From Melanocharis versteri (Eukaryota > Chordata > Aves > Passeriformes > Melanocharitidae), in assembly GCA_013397845.1 (NCBI GenBank), contig VZTG01000482.1:62001-126000 (forward strand): a DNA stretch of 64,000 nucleotides, in the 5' to 3' direction. Shown piece after piece: positions 12,670 through 24,802 of this stretch; within the stretch, counting starts at the first letter, position 1; every line of letters begins with the position of its first letter. A program made the translations under genes and the position numbers. Below the pieces are notes generated by a model. That model worked only from the letters and a program-made list of their open reading frames with translations, searched no databases and had not been told where the DNA came from.

Positions 12670-15190
12670 GTAGGGATGTTTGTTTGTTTGCTTATTGCTG
12701 TATTTCTGCTGCAACAGATAATGATGTGGCAATGACAATGGTGCCACATGGCTTCTGCCCTTGATGGTGACAGAAAGGAATAGAAAGAAGGCAGGTAACA
12801 GTGAAATTATGTAAGATAGTAAAACAATAATCCTAGGAAAGATTACTGTTTGGATTAAACAGGCTTTGAACACTTTTCTCTGTGATGGTTCTGGTAAATT
12901 TTTGATTACATGTTAGCTGTTATGTTGACATCACGCATGCTTGGCTTCGTTTACTAAAATTTTTTGTCAAAGAGCTGCATTCAGCTCATGGGACTTGCAG
13001 CACCCATGTCCTGTCAGTCTGACAGAAACCTACATTTATTGTTTGAAATGAGGAAGATTAATGTAACCAAACCTTATTTTAGTAGTTGCAGTTTGATGCC
13101 CAGAAGCCCTGGATGGTCCTGCAGGTCTATGTGAGCAGATTTTGTTATAGAGACTCTGAAAGAAAACCTGCCATGAAGGATTTTTCATTCATGCAGACAG
13201 TCAAAAGAGAAATTTTCTTCTGTGTTTTCCATACTGTGAACACAGGACTGTCAGGTTTAGTGAGTTCAGCAGCAGTGGTTGAAAATGTGTCTGCTGCATG
13301 GGTGAATACCCCACCACAGCCAGGATGGCAAAATGGGATTCTCTACTTGGAGTGGTGGAACACGCAAATAATTTGTCTGAGGACTCATTGTTAGCTATTT
13401 AGAGAAATGAGAGTAGTTAAAGGGCTGTCCTTGTCCCATGTTTTTATTTGTAGGACGTGTATGAACTCTGGTCTAATTTATTTTAAAATTCAATTTTTAA
13501 ATAAAATTTCATACCATATTTCTTCTTCATACTGATGATAAAACAGGGCTGAACTTAATTCATTTATGATATCTTACAGAACACAGTACTTCATAGAGTA
13601 CCTTTTTATTAAAGTGGAAAACATTCAAAAAGCATTATATAGCGTCATATATATAAAATACACGTATATATATGTATTCATTATACAATTATATCTTTCA
13701 TATAGCATTGCCACATGAAAAGTGTATATGCTGGCTGTGTATGTGAGTGTGGTTTCTTCAGCTTCTGTGAAGCTTTGGCCATTTAGGCCATCTAAGAAAT
13801 GTATGTTTGCTGTGTCTAAATTTAATTTCCAAGACTTTGACTGCAGTTCTTATCTCTTGATAATGTTTTAATAAATGCAAGTGTTTTAAGGCCAGTAGGT
13901 ACCACTGCGATAATCTTATAGTTTCCCACATAACGGCTGCTAAATAAATTTATCTACATGAAGTCCATAATTTCTAATTTTGTTCAGCTCTAGGCTTGTT
14001 CCTGTTGAAATTAAAGAAAAAAAATTGCCCTTGATTTGAGAACATCATGTGGACGAGAGCTGATAGATCTGGCCTAGCTGTCATTCTGCAGAGCAGTGAA
14101 ATTACTGAGTGCATTTGAGAGCGCTCTATGCTTCCTCTGGTTCTGTTAGTCAGTTTTGTTATGCTCCACTACCCAGATTCTACTTGGATTAACACCTAAA
14201 ATTAAGTGTGTTCTATATTTTCGGTGGTGTGTATGAGAAACCCTCTGAGTACAAGGAAGTTGAATGGCGGGGGAGGGAGAAAGGATAAAGAAAAATGACT
14301 GGTAAAATATGGAAATAAATACTCCTTATATTTAGAAAAGAGTCATTTGGGAGCTTCCCTCCTTGCCAGTGAAATCCTCTATTACATTGACATGAAAGGA
14401 TTTAAAATGCAATGAAATCAATAGGATATTTATTTTGAATAATTAATCAAAAGCAGAATATTTTATATTAATTTGCAGGCGTTAAAACTGAAGTAAATTT
14501 GGCCTTGAAACAATGTGTCAGTTTTTTATTTTGAAAATATTGCAGCAAGACTTTGATGACATCTCCTTTTTTGTCCCCTTTTTGAATAACAATATTTGCC
14601 GGAATGATTGCAAGTTTGATTGAAAGATACTGATCAAAATTGGTTTTTTTTCCTTCTGATGAAAAATTAATCTGCATTTATTTGAGTGCCTGAATTTCTT
14701 CAAAAAAACTTTCAATGGCACAGCTTTACAGCCTACAATGAACATTACAATGTACATTTAAGACACTAGTATTTGAAGACCATAATTCTAAATATAATTA
14801 AATGTAGCTCACAATTTTAATTCTGGGGTTATGTTTTTAGCTTTTTTCTTTTTCTTTTTTTTTAACTTTATGGCTTTCAGAATTTTAAGGCTTTAGTTCA
14901 GGTTTGTTGCACTTTGAACACAAGGTACACTTAGTTTGGGTGCTTTTTACTGGCTGCAGATAGATTTCCTCTCTGGGGTGTCAGTAATATGAGTGTGCTT
15001 TAACCCATTTTTGTTGAGCAGGGCGTGATTGACTTACAGAGCATAAAGGCATTGATTTGCTTACATTTTTTCCAGGTACGAAAGGAAAAATCCCACCCTT
15101 CTGCTTCTGAGCCAATTTTCCTGCCAACTGTCAGCAGTTTGCTACCCTTCTTAGTTGTTTGCTTTCGAAGAGTTTATTTTGTTAGCTTTG
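12670..15190. other. AT-rich non-coding stretch
   Basis: No gene is supported. A 102-codon + strand frame at 13086-13394 lacks any motif. An AT microsatellite-like segment lies at about 13640-13675 (alternating TA units broken by CACG). T-rich tracts occur near 14.8 kb. Confidence 0.6.
13640..13675. repeat. Imperfect (TA)n microsatellite
   Basis: Alternating TA units in two blocks separated by an AAAATACACG interruption. This is a short, degenerate AT dinucleotide repeat and likely a length-variable site. Confidence 0.6.
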
Positions 15191-15440
15191 CAGCCCCTTG
15201 CAGCCCAGAACCACCGTGTTGGTGCAGATGGGGTCAGCAGAGCGATGGGCAAGGCTTGGGGAGCCCCACGGGAGGGCATTGGAGCTGGCGTGGGAGCACA
15301 GTGGTGTGGCTAAGGGGAGCCCCACAGCCTGCCAGGAGAGAGCCTGTCCCTCACTGCCTCACACAAAGTGGACTAAAGTGGGTGTGCTGCAGGAAATGCA
15401 GACAGCCCCGTGTTTCCCAGCGAGGTGTTGTGCAGATGCT
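15191..15440. other. Small GC-rich patch, unidentified
   Basis: A GC-rich island inside AT-rich DNA. It holds two copies of the 12-base word GGGGAGCCCCAC (15258-15269 and 15314-15325), each nearly palindromic. It lies inside the longest open frame of the window (171 codons, + strand, 15025-15540). That translation has no signal peptide, domain or repeat I recognise, and the low stop density in GC-rich DNA is enough to explain it. It may be an old, unidentified repeat or a diverged exon, but I cannot support either. Confidence 0.35.
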
Positions 15441-16110
15441 GATAAATAACGCAGTACGACCGACTTTGGTGATTGTATTAGTGAATGCTGCAATACAGAT
15501 GTTGAGCAATTGGGTTTGTTTTCAGCAAACCATGTTGTAAGGGTTAGCTCAGTTCAACGAGAGCGTACGGAAAGCTGTAACTTCCTTCTTTCTGCTGGAA
15601 AAAAATTATAAGAATTCCCACTGTACAAAATCCTCACATAGGTTATATCGATGTTTTCATGTACTTAGTACTTCCCTCACTGTCCAATACCAGACCTATG
15701 AAATACTGTCACAGATACAAAAGCTGAGTTAAATATTGGAATATTGTTTTCCATAATAAACATTATTTATTCAAAGATTTTAGATTTGATGCTTCCAGAT
15801 TTTAGTTTTCTTTCTGCAGTACTAAACCAGCATTCAGATGTTACATTGTAGAAGACGAAGCAATATTGACAAAAATTTTCTGTTGGATAATATGTTTATC
15901 CAGGGCTTGTTATCCTAAGTGGCTTTAATGGCACACTGCCGACCATGTGGAGATTCAGGGGAGATTGCTCCCACTGTGGGAAATATGATGTTTCTCGGTG
16001 TCTCCTGAGTAGGATGGTTCTGTCTGGCTGCGATGGGCAGACGGCACCATCAGTTTTTTTGCCAGTGAGAGCCTGTGGAGCTAAATTCAGTCCTCCAGGA
16101 AACAGGCATA

Positions 16111-16172
16111 ACTCCTTCACCGAAGGAGTCAGTTGATTTTTGCCTGGTAACACCTGGTCTGAATCTGGCCTC
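16111..16172 (+). repeat. Possible ancient amniote interspersed repeat with hairpin
   Basis: The segment starts with a perfect 8-bp hairpin: ACTCCTTC (16111-16118), loop ACC, then GAAGGAGT (16122-16129). It continues through a stretch ending in TCTGAATCTGGCC. From memory, this order (an ACTCC...GGAGT hairpin, a short spacer, then CAGAATCTGGCC) recurs in an old dispersed repeat of turtles, crocodilians and birds. I cannot name the family with certainty, and only about 60 bases match. A chance hairpin remains possible. Confidence 0.3.
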
Positions 16173-17121
16173 TTGTGATATAATGAAATTTGAGGTAGAA
16201 ATAGGAAAGGCAGTTTCAGAGAAAATGTCAAAGCTGACCCTCTAACCTGAAGAAGAATGATAAATAAATATAGATTTTATGAATTAATTTCTGAAATTGA
16301 GGTTTTTAATAAAATGTTTTCTCAAAGGTTTGGAAATATTTGGTCTAATTTTTAGCATACTTCTGCCAATTTATATCACAGCCTCTTTGTTCTAGGGTTG
16401 ATAGTAGAAAAAAATTGCCTATGGGTTACTTAGGAGGGAGTCCAATTTTATAGTTTAAATCTTATTAAAAGTGTCAATACAGACAAGTGGTTCAGGTTCA
16501 GAAACTGATATATGCTTGAAGTTCTGGGTGTGTGCCAGACAAATTCTTTTTACTCCTGCAAGCTTAATATATTCAAATATCTATAACTGGGTTGGGTGCT
16601 GACAGTGAGGACGGTCTATAAAAGAAAACTTAGAGGCAGAAGAGCATCTGTCCCACGAGATGTTTCATAGCTGCACTGCTGTAGGATGCATTAAACCATG
16701 CAGGTGGTGTGGACAGCCTGGCTGTGTGGCATTATCCCAGCTCAATGGCAGGGCTGGCTCTACCCAGCAGGAGGGTGCAGGGAGGAGGGAGCCAGATGAG
16801 GGACAACAGACATAATGGCAATGAGGGAAAATCCTATGAGATATCAAGGAAAAAAAAGTAGCCAGGCAACAACCCAGGGTCCAGAGAGGTGGTAGAGCCT
16901 CCATCCACAGAGACACCCAGAACTCCACCAGACAGGAGCTTTCTCCAATCTAAGCTGTTCTCTGACTCTGCATTTCAAAGGGCTGACTTCCATGACATCA
17001 GTTTTTCTTTTTCTCTCCTCGTGGTGCTAGCATGGTCATACACGAAATCTTTTGTGCCTCATTGTTTGTATTTGGTGGGCATCACAAGTAATTTCAAGCA
17101 AAACTGAAAAAGCTGTACATT

Positions 17122-17153
17122 TAAATATATATATAATTATATATATTTATATA
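17122..17153. repeat. AT-rich near-palindrome / microsatellite
   Basis: About 30 bases of A and T only, arranged as TA alternations around a central AATTA. The two halves are almost reverse complements of each other, so the segment could extrude a cruciform or simply vary in length. Confidence 0.6.
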
Positions 17154-20100
17154 ACAGGTATTTAAATTGGGACTTTTTTCACTAAATCAATGCTGAAGAG
17201 AAGACAAAAGAAACCCAAGTACTCAGGTTGATCAGGACAACTAGCCTTTTGTTTTGGGTAAGCCTTGAGTGTCTCTCACACTGTTCAGCAGCTGGTGTGC
17301 ATGCCAGCTAATGCAAAAATGCATTATATTCAGGATAATATTTGCTCATTTGTGGCAACTTTGGGTATGCCAAGCTTCTGGTTTGTGATAAATCATGTTT
17401 CATGAACGTACTGCTTGGAAAGAAAAGGAGAAAGAGGTAATGAGAACAACAGGATTTGTGTGTTTGGGTGATTTTTAAAGCGATGAAGCCTGACTTTAAT
17501 TCATAATTTTCTTTCTCACAGTTTCAGAAGAAGAATGGATCACAGTTTTGATCTGGTTTAAAATGAGCTTCAGTTGATCAGGTCGATATAATGATATAAA
17601 ACTGAAATGAAGTAAGTGATAACATTCATCAAAAGAAGAAAGAATTGAGTTTCCAGAGGAAGCAGTCTGCCCTCTAGCTCAAGCACTCCATCTTGAAGAG
17701 AATTTTTTTAATGTGATGTGATTGCTAATATGAGTCACAGCAGGGTCCATTAGTTTTTTTTTGGAACTCTAAAAGATGTGTGAAATTCAAATCCAGATGC
17801 AGACTGGTCAAGAATTATGATCCATTCTTCTATTTAAGAAACATAAAAAATATCACTCATGAATCTTAGATGTTGTATCAGGTTTCATCTCAACAAGTCT
17901 GATATGTTTGTTGATCCAACTTCAGCACAAATAAATGAGTAAGCTGTGTATATTTTGGGGTTGCACTGATTGTAAACCTTTAGTTTTGTGTGTTTTTAGA
18001 TGAAGCTCATTCAGTAAAAGCACAATCTACAAGTTAAGGGCATGCCATGTCCCATCATAAACTATTTGTGTTTCCTGCTTAATGTGTGATGTCTGTGGAG
18101 GGGTTAACACACACAGAGCTACAGCTTTCATGGGCAGAAGGTGTCCTTGGGACAGAGGTGGTTCAAGGGGGAGTGGTGATTTGCCAGCGTGAGCTTTTGG
18201 TGATGTACTGCTTTTAATATAATATCTTTTTGGAGGCTTTTGGATTCTCTTGTGGCATCTGACAGTGCAGGAGTTGTCTTCCTCCTGCTGTCAAGTGCTG
18301 TTTCACTTACACTTAGTCGAATTAATGTCTTCCATTTAATACAGTGAACTGGTTTTCTAATTTCTCTCTTGAAGTCTTTAACACTAGTACTGTAAACAAT
18401 AGACAAACCTTAGAATTTGTTCCAAGGATTGATCTGGAAACCAAAATGGAGACAAACAAAGGTGAAGACAACCTTTGTGACCATTCAAGCTTTCTTCCTT
18501 TACCAGTGGTAACTTTCTTCTTGTGGGATGTTGCATTATCTTGCCTTTTCAGCACAGTCCAGTGCTGTGACCAGATTCAGCAGAACAGCAATGACCTTTG
18601 AGTGCAGTGTTTTCTTGTGCGTGTATCGTAGAGGCCCTCACTAACACTGATGTGCTGTGCACATATTTGAGATGAAACATCAGTATTATCTTCTTTCACA
18701 GCACAAAGGCAACAGTTTCCAGTTTCTGCTTACAAATACCGAAGCGCAGCAGAGGCTGCAATTTACTTTAGGAATCATTTCCATTATCAGTGAATCATCT
18801 CCATTTTTTTATTAGATGAGAAAGGCAGGCATGCCAAGTCCCAGTGCACTAGCATATTAGAGGAAACTTATAATAAAGATGTGTACTTTTCCACTGAAGT
18901 ACTCAGTGAATCTTTCTGTGGAACAGCTGAGCAAATTATTGAAAATATTATAGCCAATGAATTCCTACTTTCTCATGATATATTAAGTGATTACTGTAGG
19001 ACTTACGCTTGTTCCATTCCTTGGCCCTCCAGCAACTGCAGTGTTCTTAATTTGCTCTGTTAATTTGTTAATATAGCTCTGTTGTTAAAAATGGTTATAT
19101 TTTAGTTGAATATAATTGAATAGCATTTCTAATGGCAGATGTGGGATTCCTCTTCCTTTTGGATAATGTGATCTGAATAAATATGGTGACTAGGAAAATA
19201 AACACAATTGCTGTCTTTTACCATGCTGTGTAAACTGTTAAGGGTCCTTACTGGTCCTCTCTAGGGACCATATACTTGTCAATCAGATGCTCAGACTAGC
19301 CTTGATCTGTGGAATGATACTGCCTTTTGCTTTCTGTTTCTGTGAATTGCCAGAGTCTCTCAGTAAAATACACGTCTAAAAATTTCCCATATGCATTTCG
19401 AGTCAAAACAAATCTCTGGAATATGTAAACAGATACTGCTTTTCTGAAAACTAGTAATTCTTTACCTGTATCTATTCCCCTGCTTCTGGCGAGATATTTC
19501 CTCTCTTGTGCTAGAAACAACATCTGCATGTGGCCACATGTTCATCAGTATTGCAAACCCCATCCAGATAAGCTAATTAAAACAGAAGAAGCTAAGAAAA
19601 AAACCCCAAAAACCCCAGCTTATCTGCACTGTGGGGTTTGAAGGGGCCTAGCTAAGTGTGTCTGAAACTTGGGTCTTCCTTTTGATGAGTTTTATCTCAG
19701 ATGTTTTACCACAAGTTCAGGATCCTGTAGAGGATGCTGACTGACCTCATTGAGGATTTTTTTCTTGAAGATGAAATTGTGTATTTCAAGAGTTGAAATC
19801 ACCACAGATGGATTAGGGCAGAACACATTTGTTCATCTAGATCAGTTTTTCTAGCTTATACAACTAACCTCATTTGAAATGACTGAATCATTTAAGGTGA
19901 GGAAAGGTAGAATTTCAATTAATATTCTCCTTTACGCTTAACATAAAATCCCCCAGCAACCTCCTCCCTAGATGGTCCAAAGTCTAAGAAAGGATTAATA
20001 AAAAATTAAATGAAATTACTCTGCAGAGCACAAGGCCATCTTTTTCTTCCTCTGGAGGTCACCCAGCCAGTGTTGCTCTCCTGTGCTTCCATGCTTAGTC

Positions 20101-23100
20101 TCAAAGCCTGGCCATCATGTGAGCTCTGTCAGCTGAGCCTCTTGCGGCTCCGCCAGGGTCATGAGCAGCTGTCTGAACTCCTATTACAATGGTGAGAACT
20201 CAGAAGAAGTGGGACTAGAAGAAAGTAGATTTGATCTATTTCTCTTTTTGTCTAGTTCATGCACCCTGCTTCATGTTCATCCACTCATGTCTATCCACTG
20301 TTAGGGATAGAATCTCCTCTCCAGTTTTAAACTGGAGTAGTTGCATGTTCCAGCTGTTCCTGTGGAATTTCAGGAGACAACGATGTATTTCAAATCAGCA
20401 AGATTTTCATCCTGTCTTCCTTCTGCCCCCCAGTTGCAAATTCCCAATTGAATTCCCGGTTAATAGTCTGACTGGAACAAGGGAAAGAGCTTTCTTCAGT
20501 AGCTGCATGTGTTTTAGTGCTAGCTCTTGTACATGTAGTTTCCTGCATACGACCAGCTTATTTCTTATGAGTCTTATTTTCCTGGGTAATCGGTGTTGCA
20601 TGATAATTATCTTAAGGAATTAAAAATATTTTTTGAAAAATTAAGTTTTATTAAGACATAGTGAATAAATTTACTTACTATGAGATTTATCAAGGATAGA
20701 GACTAGAAAATTGAACAAGAATGGGGGGTGATCACAACTAGATTCTGTCTCTCTACCAGAAATGCCAGACTTAATCTCTGAAGTGTTTTGAGATGCTTGA
20801 AAATTCCTCAGTGAGGATTAGGTATGATTATTTCAATATTTTTAGGTTATACAAAACTTGTCAAATGTGGGTAACACTGACCTTACCTCTAGAGGGCCTG
20901 TGCAGTTTAATATTTCCTCTTCTGTGTACCCGTCTTATGGGAAAGGTCCTGTGCAAGAGCAACATGTTATTGTAGTAGCGTATCAGAAATATTTGAAGCT
21001 TCATTGCCAGTGAGCCCCAGGGGGCTGTGCACTGCTTATTGCTTGAGCAGTTACAGCAGAATAGCAGCCTTGTTACCAACTGCCTGAAAACTCCTGAAAC
21101 CTTCTGCCTTTGTTTTTTTTTTTGTGACTTGTTATACTAGAAAACAGGATGTAGGGGGGAGATTTTGCTGGCTTTTAGCTGTATGTCTGAGATTCAGTAG
21201 TTCCATGTTGGGGATGGTATTGCATTACTTTAGCTGCTAGGTTTGTGTGCAGACACATGTACATTGGCTCAAGTCTGGTTTATATAGTTTTATCTTGCAC
21301 CTGATAAATTGCAGAAAGCAAAAGCCCCCTACAAATACTAAATAGGGATAAGTGAAAACAAGCCATGGATTTGTTCCATTAATGGGCTCCACATGTTCTC
21401 AGATCTGCCTTCATATTTTGTCTATTTTTTTCCCTAATCATCAATTTGAGAGTTGTACGGCAAATTAAGAGAAGAGCTTTCAACAACCATAACTAAACAT
21501 GAAACAGTTATGATAATGAAGTGCCTTTGGATCCCCTCAGATTCAGAAAGAATGGGAAAAAACTAATTTCCTGAAGACTTTTCCCATTCATTCTGCATAA
21601 TCTCCTCTAAACCTGCTTCCTATTCTCATAGGACAATTCCCCAGCCAGCACATCTGCAGAGGTGTGTGGTTACTCCGCTGTGTTACAGCCCAGAGCACCT
21701 TCAGCTGTGACTTCCACTTCATCTCACCCAATTTAACTCTCTCCAAGTACAGAAGGCTAATAATGAGCAGGTTGCCATAAGTTTTTAAAGAAGCAGCAGG
21801 AAACATCTTAATGCAACTGTCAGTCTGTGCACGTACTGTGGGCGCTTGCTCTCTCTGATAGCCTGGAGCTTAAAAGCGCTGTTCTCTGCCAAGGGAGAGG
21901 CGGCTATCTTCAATCTGGCATCTGAAAATGACAAAGTGATCTATCAAGCAGAATTAGGAGCACAGATCCTTCCTGTTCTGTTTAGCTTTGTAATTCAATC
22001 TCAGTCAAACCAGAGGCCTGGCCTGAGGAGAAGTGCTCCTTCAAATCTAATGAAGCAGTCCTCCGATTTACCATCATGCAAACATTAATATGTAAACTTC
22101 CTATGTATATAAAAGATAAAAAGGCATATTGTATCTGGCAGAAGTTACTTTTCAAGGTATGCTAATTCTGAACCTCTCCTTCTATTGGATTCTTCATCAC
22201 ACTCTCTGCAGGCTTTCACAGCTACCTTTCTATTTTTCCATGCCACTCCAGAGTTCCTGGCTGAATTCCTACCCTTTGCCTAGGCATATTCCTGAAAATA
22301 GACTTAGAAGAATGACACAAAGCTTGTGAAAAACTTCTCTGGGCTGCCAGAGATTTGAAAAGTCTGCTTACGACTTCATTGACTTTTTTCATGACCCTTC
22401 TGCTTGTATACTTTTTTCTGGGGAATGAACTTCATGTTTTCTGTACATGAATGTGATCTGTAATAAGACTATCCAGACATTCTGGTTGGGTTTTTTTTTC
22501 GTTTGAGTTTGTCTGTTTTGTTAAACTTTTTGTGTATGTTGCCAGCTTGATAAAATACTTTGAAGTTACAATGACAGCATGTATATATGTAAGATGTGAT
22601 AGATAAAGATGCAATAAAACGTGTGCATAAAGGAGGAACTCAGAATTCCTCAGCTCAGCATAACTTTATAACCATGTCCTATTTCTCTCCCTGGAATGCT
22701 GCTTCATACCTGCTGTGCAGTGCTGTTATAATTATGAATGTATTTATGGTACATATTTACTTAAGAGACTAGGGGTACTGTTATTGAAATATAGCATTTA
22801 ATATTTTCCCCTAAAATGGCTCATGCAAAAAATCATTGACCAAGGATACTTTCATCTGACTTCAATGGCTTTATTTTTCATTCTGCCTTGCTTCTCTTCC
22901 ACTCCTGCTTCTCTGTGTCATTCTCGGTGTTTTGATTTTAAGTTTTGTGGTAGAACCTGTCTCTCATCTCATATCTGTCTAGCACATCACAAAAGGACAG
23001 TAACTTCAGAGGGTTTTTTGGATGAAACTGTTAAAAAACATAGAAATCTTTCTGAAGAATAGTAAAATGAGTATGATCCTTTTGTTGCTGTTCAGGATCT

Positions 23101-24784
23101 GGCAAGAGATCAGCTAAGGAGTGAAAGCCTGAGTATGTGACTTCCTCCTGTGGACCCATTTAGAAGGTTAAACTAATTATCGGGGCTCCTGTGCTTGTTT
23201 ACTGCACAAAAAAAGTTTTAAAGATGACATAAAAAGTCATCACAGATGCTAAAACAATTTTAAATGTTCCACAGCAACGCAGTGGAAATAATTACAAATA
23301 ATAGCTTATATTATAAGCGAATATTATAAATACAATAAATGCTTTAAAAATAACAGCACTGATAAAAGAAGTTTGTGAGTACCTTCTAAAAAGGGGAGAT
23401 GATTTGGCTGAAATCCTAGGCTGTTAGAATCTTCTTACCGTTGTGCATTCTTAAGAAGAACACCATTTAATTGTTCATTTTCCACTGAAGTTCAATATTG
23501 GTGCACAGCCTTAAACCAAATTAACTCACCAAATCTCTCTTTGGGCCATTTGAGTTCAATAACCTAACTTGGCTGTGGAGATTTTTTTACAACAGCTAAG
23601 CTCAGGCTGGATTACCTGAGGCATGTGTTCCATTCCCTACTTTAACCTCTGCTGCTTTCCCAAATCCTTGGGAAATTTTGAAAAGTGATTTTCCACTTGG
23701 AATGAAACTGGATGTAGGAAAACAGCACAAGCAACAAAATGTAGCATAGTAGTGCATGCATTTAGTGGAAACTTCGTGTTTCTTTAGCTCACTTGTGGCA
23801 GCCTTCAGCAATTTCCTTTTTTCATCTAGCATAAGAGCTATTAAAAACTGATACGCAAATGAGGTAATGTCAGTTAATTTAATTTCTTTAGCAGAGAACA
23901 CAGATAGCAATGGAATATTCCTTTTCATCTGTGATGGGGAAGGTTCTGGGATTCTCTCTTTTATATCCCCATGTCATTTTGCCAAGTAATTTTCCAGTAA
24001 TTCAGGAGTTGGCAGCCATGAAGGGCTGTAGCAGGAGCAGCATGATGCTCTGACAGCTGGATGACTCCAGCATAGGCAGTAGGCCAGTAAAGGCATTGCA
24101 GAAGTGTCCTGATTACTCTTCTGAAAGGGGACAGCAGGCTGGTCTTTCCTCTGTAGATTCCTGTCAACCAGATGTGATATAGAAACCACTTGACATGCCT
24201 TTGCATCCCTCATTTTACTCCATGCAGCTCATGCCTGTAAAGGCATGTACTGACTAAGCTATCCAGAAGTTTGGTGTGTTTGGGGCTATCGTGGTTTTCT
24301 GTACAATTCTTCTGGTCAAGTCTATTTGCTTGACTCTTGGAAACAAAGCAACAGATAGCAACTAAAAAGAAAAATTTAAAACTATTTTTCTTTGCTGGAG
24401 TTTTCCTTGGAGGTACCTTTTGCAATTTGAAGTCAACTTTGGAGAGCTGTGCTGTTTGACCCTTAGTATTTCCTATGGGGAGTGCACATGTACAGGTCGC
24501 TTCTTCCTTCCAGGTGTCAAAGGCAGCAGAGCTGTGATTGCACCGGAACTTTGATTTGCATTGTCAAAATACTGTGAAAAGAATCACAACTCATTCCCTT
24601 TTGCTTCCCCAACCCTAACCCAAACCCGGCTGAATGAGACCTGCTTGTCATCAGTAGATTCTAAGCATGCACATGTTATATATATCAAATCTGGAACATT
24701 TTTAGAGTAGCCGTCTTCAGTGTAGGATCAGAAAAATGTCTCAGGTTGCTGTTGGATCTTTCATTCCTTATTGTAGTTGAAACC

Positions 24785-24802
24785 AACAATTATATAATTG
24801 TT
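24785..24802. repeat. Perfect 18-bp palindrome
   Basis: AACAATTATATAATTGTT reads identically on both strands with no spacer; the flanking bases do not extend it. In AT-rich DNA this may be chance. It could also be a homeodomain-type or dimeric factor site, since ATTATATAAT-like cores and CAAT/ATTG half-sites are present. Confidence 0.55.

Larger units (their letters stand above)
15441..24780. other. AT-rich non-coding stretch
   Basis: Frames reach 130 codons (20231-20623, + strand) but show no domain or conserved pattern. Within it I note a possible ancient repeat at 16.11-16.17 kb, an AT-rich near-palindrome at 17.12-17.15 kb and a splice-site pair at 17.52-17.61 kb. A single telomere-like CCCTAACCC word at about 24.61 kb is too short to mean anything. 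Confidence 0.55.

Noticed and set aside
15025..15540. Longest open frame in the window (171 codons, + strand)
   Set aside because: No domain, signal or conserved pattern. It spans a GC-rich patch that naturally lacks stops, and its 5' third is AT-rich sequence with no coding look.
20231..20623. 130-codon + strand frame
   Set aside because: No recognisable family, no splice or promoter context, and an overlapping opposite-strand frame.
24606..24628. Telomere-like CCCTAACCC
   Set aside because: One or two imperfect units only; no array, so no interstitial telomere can be claimed.
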